Shown here one piece after another: positions 41,184 to 43,063 of a DNA stretch of 43,063 bases. The notes beneath the pieces are model-generated. The model saw only the letters and a list, made by a program, of their open reading frames with translations, was not told the DNA's origin and made no database searches. Position 1 is the stretch's first letter. Every line of letters begins with the position of its first letter. A program made the translations under genes and the position numbers. The stretch comes from Alphaproteobacteria bacterium (GTDB lineage: Bacteria; Pseudomonadota; Alphaproteobacteria; Reyranellales; Reyranellaceae). Where the stretch lies: NCBI GenBank assembly GCA_019239835.1, contig JAFAZJ010000307.1:1-43063 (forward strand). Direction: 5' to 3'.

Positions 41184-41277
41184 GCCGCTCTCCCGCCGTC
41201 AGGGGCGCTTGATAGGAAACCACGGCCGGGTTGTCTAGACGGCGCATTACCATTTGGGTAGTTGGCGCGCCGCGCTC

Positions 41278-41291
41278 GCAGGTTAACCTGC
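41278..41291. promoter_or_regulatory. Perfect 14-base palindrome before the thioesterase gene
   Basis: GCAGGTTAACCTGC, seven bases before the ATG at 41298, overlapping the place of the ribosome site. It could be an operator or a hairpin hiding translation initiation. Unproven. Confidence 0.35.
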
Positions 41292-41297
41292 CGCTCC

Positions 41298-42128
41298 ATG
41301 ACGACGCTGCAGAGCATCCACCCATTCGACCGTGCGATCGCGGTGTGCCGCGAGCCCGATGGCACGTTCCTGGCCGAAGCGCGCACCGACTACTGGACCT
41401 TCATGGGCCAGTTCGGCGGCGCGACGGCGGCGACCTGCCTCAACGCGCTGATGCGCCATCCCGATGCCGCCGGCCAGCCGATCGCGCTCACCGTGAATTT
41501 CGCCGCGCCGATCCAGGAGGGCGCGTTCCGGCTGAGCCTGCGGCGCGTGCGCGCCAACCGCTCGACGCAGCACTGGAGCATCGAGATCCATCAGGGCGAC
41601 GATCCCGAACCACGCACCACTGCGACGGCGGTGCTGGCGGAGCGGCGGCCGGGCTGGAGCCACCAGAGCGCCACACCGCCCGCGCTGCCGCCAGCGGAGC
41701 AATTGCGCGAGCTGGTGCTGCCGGACACCGTGCCCTGGGTCGGCTGCTATCGCTTCTGGTTTGAATCGGGTGAACCGATCAACTCGCCTGAGCCGCTGTC
41801 GCCGCCGGGATCGGCCGTGTCTCAGTTCTGGCTCGCCGACGCCGTCGAGCGCGACGTCGATCTGACCAGCCTCGCGGCGATGGCCGACACGTTCTTCGGC
41901 CGCATCTTCCAGGTGCGGGGCCAGATCGTGCCGTTCGGCACGGTGTCGCTCACCACCTACTTCCACAGCGACGTCGAGGAGTTGCAGGCCCTCGCCACGC
42001 GCCGCGTCATCGGCCGCGTCGATGGCCGCCGCTTCCACCGCTCCTACAGCGACCAGAGCGGTGAGCTGTGGTCGCCGGACGGCCGCCTGCTCGCGACCTC
42101 GCACCAGATCGCCTACTTCAAGGCGTGA
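41298..42128 (+). CDS. Acyl-CoA thioesterase-like protein (double hotdog)
   Basis: 276 residues from the ATG at 41298 (MTTLQSIHPFD); the frame runs a further 12 codons upstream without a better start. Two hotdog halves: the first with DYWTFMGQFGGATAATCLNAL and IALTVNFAAPIQEGAF, the second with RGQIVPFGTVSLTTYFHSD and HRSYSDQSGELWSPDGRLLATS. It ends HQIAYFKA, as TesB-type thioesterases do. Cytoplasmic. Substrate chain length is unknown. It is divergent from prs and convergent with the dienelactone hydrolase-like gene. Confidence 0.86.
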   Translation: MTTLQSIHPFDRAIAVCREPDGTFLAEARTDYWTFMGQFGGATAATCLNALMRHPDAAGQPIALTVNFAAPIQEGAFRLSLRRVRANRSTQHWSIEIHQGDDPEPRTTATAVLAERRPGWSHQSATPPALPPAEQLRELVLPDTVPWVGCYRFWFESGEPINSPEPLSPPGSAVSQFWLADAVERDVDLTSLAAMADTFFGRIFQVRGQIVPFGTVSLTTYFHSDVEELQALATRRVIGRVDGRRFHRSYSDQSGELWSPDGRLLATSHQIAYFKA

Positions 42129-42134
42129 TCCACG

Positions 42135-42980
42135 TCATCGCTGTCCCAGGTGCCTGGCGAGGAACTGGAGCATCTTCTCCTTCGCGCCTGTCGCGGCGGC
42201 CTCGTCATAGGCCAGATGGTGGCCCCACGCGGACTCGGGCTTGCCTCTGAGGCGTCCCGCGCTGAAGGCATGGTAGGCGCCAGCAAATACGACGAGGTCG
42301 ATCCCGCTGCGCCCACCCGACAACGAGACCATCTCGCGGCAGTCGGCTGCGGGCGTCCAGTCGTCCAGTTCGCCGATGAGGATCAGCGCTGGCGCCGACA
42401 GCGAGAGCGCCGATCGCGGGCACGGCGGATAGTAGGCGACTGCGGCGGCGAAACGCTGCGCGGCATGTATGCTGTCGGCCGCGCCGCCCGACAGCACCGC
42501 GGACAACGCCGTGCCGGCGCCCTGGGAGAAGCCAAGCACCGCGACGCGATCCGGCGCGACAAAGTCGGTTTGCGCGAGGTAGGCCAGGGCGCCCAGCGCG
42601 TCGAGCACGCGATCCGCCGTGCCGGTGAAACCTCGCGAGCAGGTTTCCTTGATGCCGCGCGTTGTGAAGCTGTCGACCAGCAGCACGACGTAGCCTTGGG
42701 CTACGAACTGCTCGGCGCCGGCGCGTTCACGGTCGGGGTGCGGACCATCGCATCCATGCAGGATCACCAGCGCCGGAAATGGTCCATTGCCGGCGGGCCG
42801 ATAGAGCTGCCCCGTGATCTCGGGTCCATCCGCCGCGGTCGCCGGCGTCCCACGCTCGCGAGCCAGGCGCTGGGCGAGTTCCGACGGTGGCATTGCCGCG
42901 CTCCGGAAGCGCACCAATTCGGCTGCCGCCGAGTCGATCAAGGCGAGTAGTGTGACGATTGCCAGGACGAGACGGGACAT
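42135..42980 (-). CDS. Dienelactone hydrolase family protein, secreted
   Basis: Alpha/beta hydrolase of 281 residues with a signal peptide (MSRLVLAIVTLLALIDSAAA). The nucleophile sits in AVLGFSQGAG, the acid in GELDDWTPAADC and the histidine in AGAYHAFS. LVILHGCDGPHPDRE and YVVLLVDSFTTRG are typical of periplasmic DLH-like proteins. CSRGF and YYPPCPRS add cysteines that may pair in the periplasm. Substrate unknown. ATG at 42980. The next gene upstream is divergent. Confidence 0.86.
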   Translation of the reverse strand: MSRLVLAIVTLLALIDSAAAELVRFRSAAMPPSELAQRLARERGTPATAADGPEITGQLYRPAGNGPFPALVILHGCDGPHPDRERAGAEQFVAQGYVVLLVDSFTTRGIKETCSRGFTGTADRVLDALGALAYLAQTDFVAPDRVAVLGFSQGAGTALSAVLSGGAADSIHAAQRFAAAVAYYPPCPRSALSLSAPALILIGELDDWTPAADCREMVSLSGGRSGIDLVVFAGAYHAFSAGRLRGKPESAWGHHLAYDEAAATGAKEKMLQFLARHLGQR

Positions 42981-43035
42981 GGCTGTCCTCCATGGCTATT
43001 TTCGCTAACGTCCGCTTCGCCCGTTGCGGAGCATC

Positions 43036-43063
43036 ATGCCTGCCATGACGGATCGTCGCGTGT
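43036..43063 (+). CDS. Possible start of a gene running off the window
   Basis: An ATG with GGAG six bases upstream begins MPAMTDRRV before the window ends. It is divergent from the hydrolase gene at 42980 with a 55-base gap. Too short to identify; a second ATG at 43045 is possible. Confidence 0.3.

Noticed and set aside
1-43063. CRISPR array, integrase, transposase or prophage
   Set aside because: No regularly spaced repeats and no recombinase, capsid or Cas motifs found in any reading frame I examined.

Overview
This is a gene-dense stretch of chromosome from a high-GC alphaproteobacterium. I infer that group from the IscR-cysteine desulfurase pair, the adjoining anmK and tyrS, the AsmA-like giant next to glnE, the general codon usage, and the families of dispersed GC-rich palindromic repeats. 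The exact genus cannot be read from the window. Nearly all of it is coding, with many 1-8 base overlaps and several convergent pairs whose stop codons touch. There is no prophage, insertion sequence, rRNA gene or CRISPR array.

Layout. 1-2482: cysteine desulfurase (cut by the window edge), iscR with a strong promoter overlapped by two IscR-type boxes, and an alpha/beta hydrolase. 2483-5892: anmK (cell-wall recycling), tyrS and a D-cysteine desulfhydrase-like PLP enzyme. 5897-12763: a 1057-residue AsmA/YhdP-like envelope protein, glnE, a Bcp peroxiredoxin and a very small membrane protein. 12777-18004 (minus strand): tannase/feruloyl esterase-like secreted hydrolase, LLM flavin oxidoreductase, secreted propeller-like protein, D-2-hydroxyacid dehydrogenase. 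18043-23196 (plus strand): EEP-fold hydrolase, rlmB, two GNAT acetyltransferases, a sulfatase, an aroQ variant and a DUF4406-like protein. 23193-27502 (minus strand): an apparent five-gene catabolic operon (MFS transporter, small secreted protein, PrpF-family isomerase, dgoK, dgoA) facing an AraC-type regulator. 28360-31526: a TPR protein and a peptidoglycan amidase. 31612-36620: aroA, a SulP transporter, a repeat-flanked DUF559 gene relic and an ABC exporter. 36715-42980: valS, a tRNA-Thr relic, an unrecognised protein overlapping a divergent PRPP synthetase gene, an acyl-CoA thioesterase-like protein and a dienelactone hydrolase-like protein.

Most genes are housekeeping or ordinary accessory metabolism. 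The items most worth a second look are: a roughly 230-base AT-rich patch (about 40% GC) inside the otherwise GC-rich anmK, still in frame and still encoding a conserved motif; the amidase plus TPR pair, whose two genes are each preceded by the same 12-base promoter-like element and which is the best candidate here for an undescribed system; a DUF559 endonuclease-like gene that has lost its core and sits between inverted 42-base repeats that also supply the C-terminal tails of both flanking transporters; a repeat that supplies the start of a signal peptide; and a decayed tRNA-Thr(GGU) upstream of valS. All functional calls come from reading motifs by eye; no database search was run.
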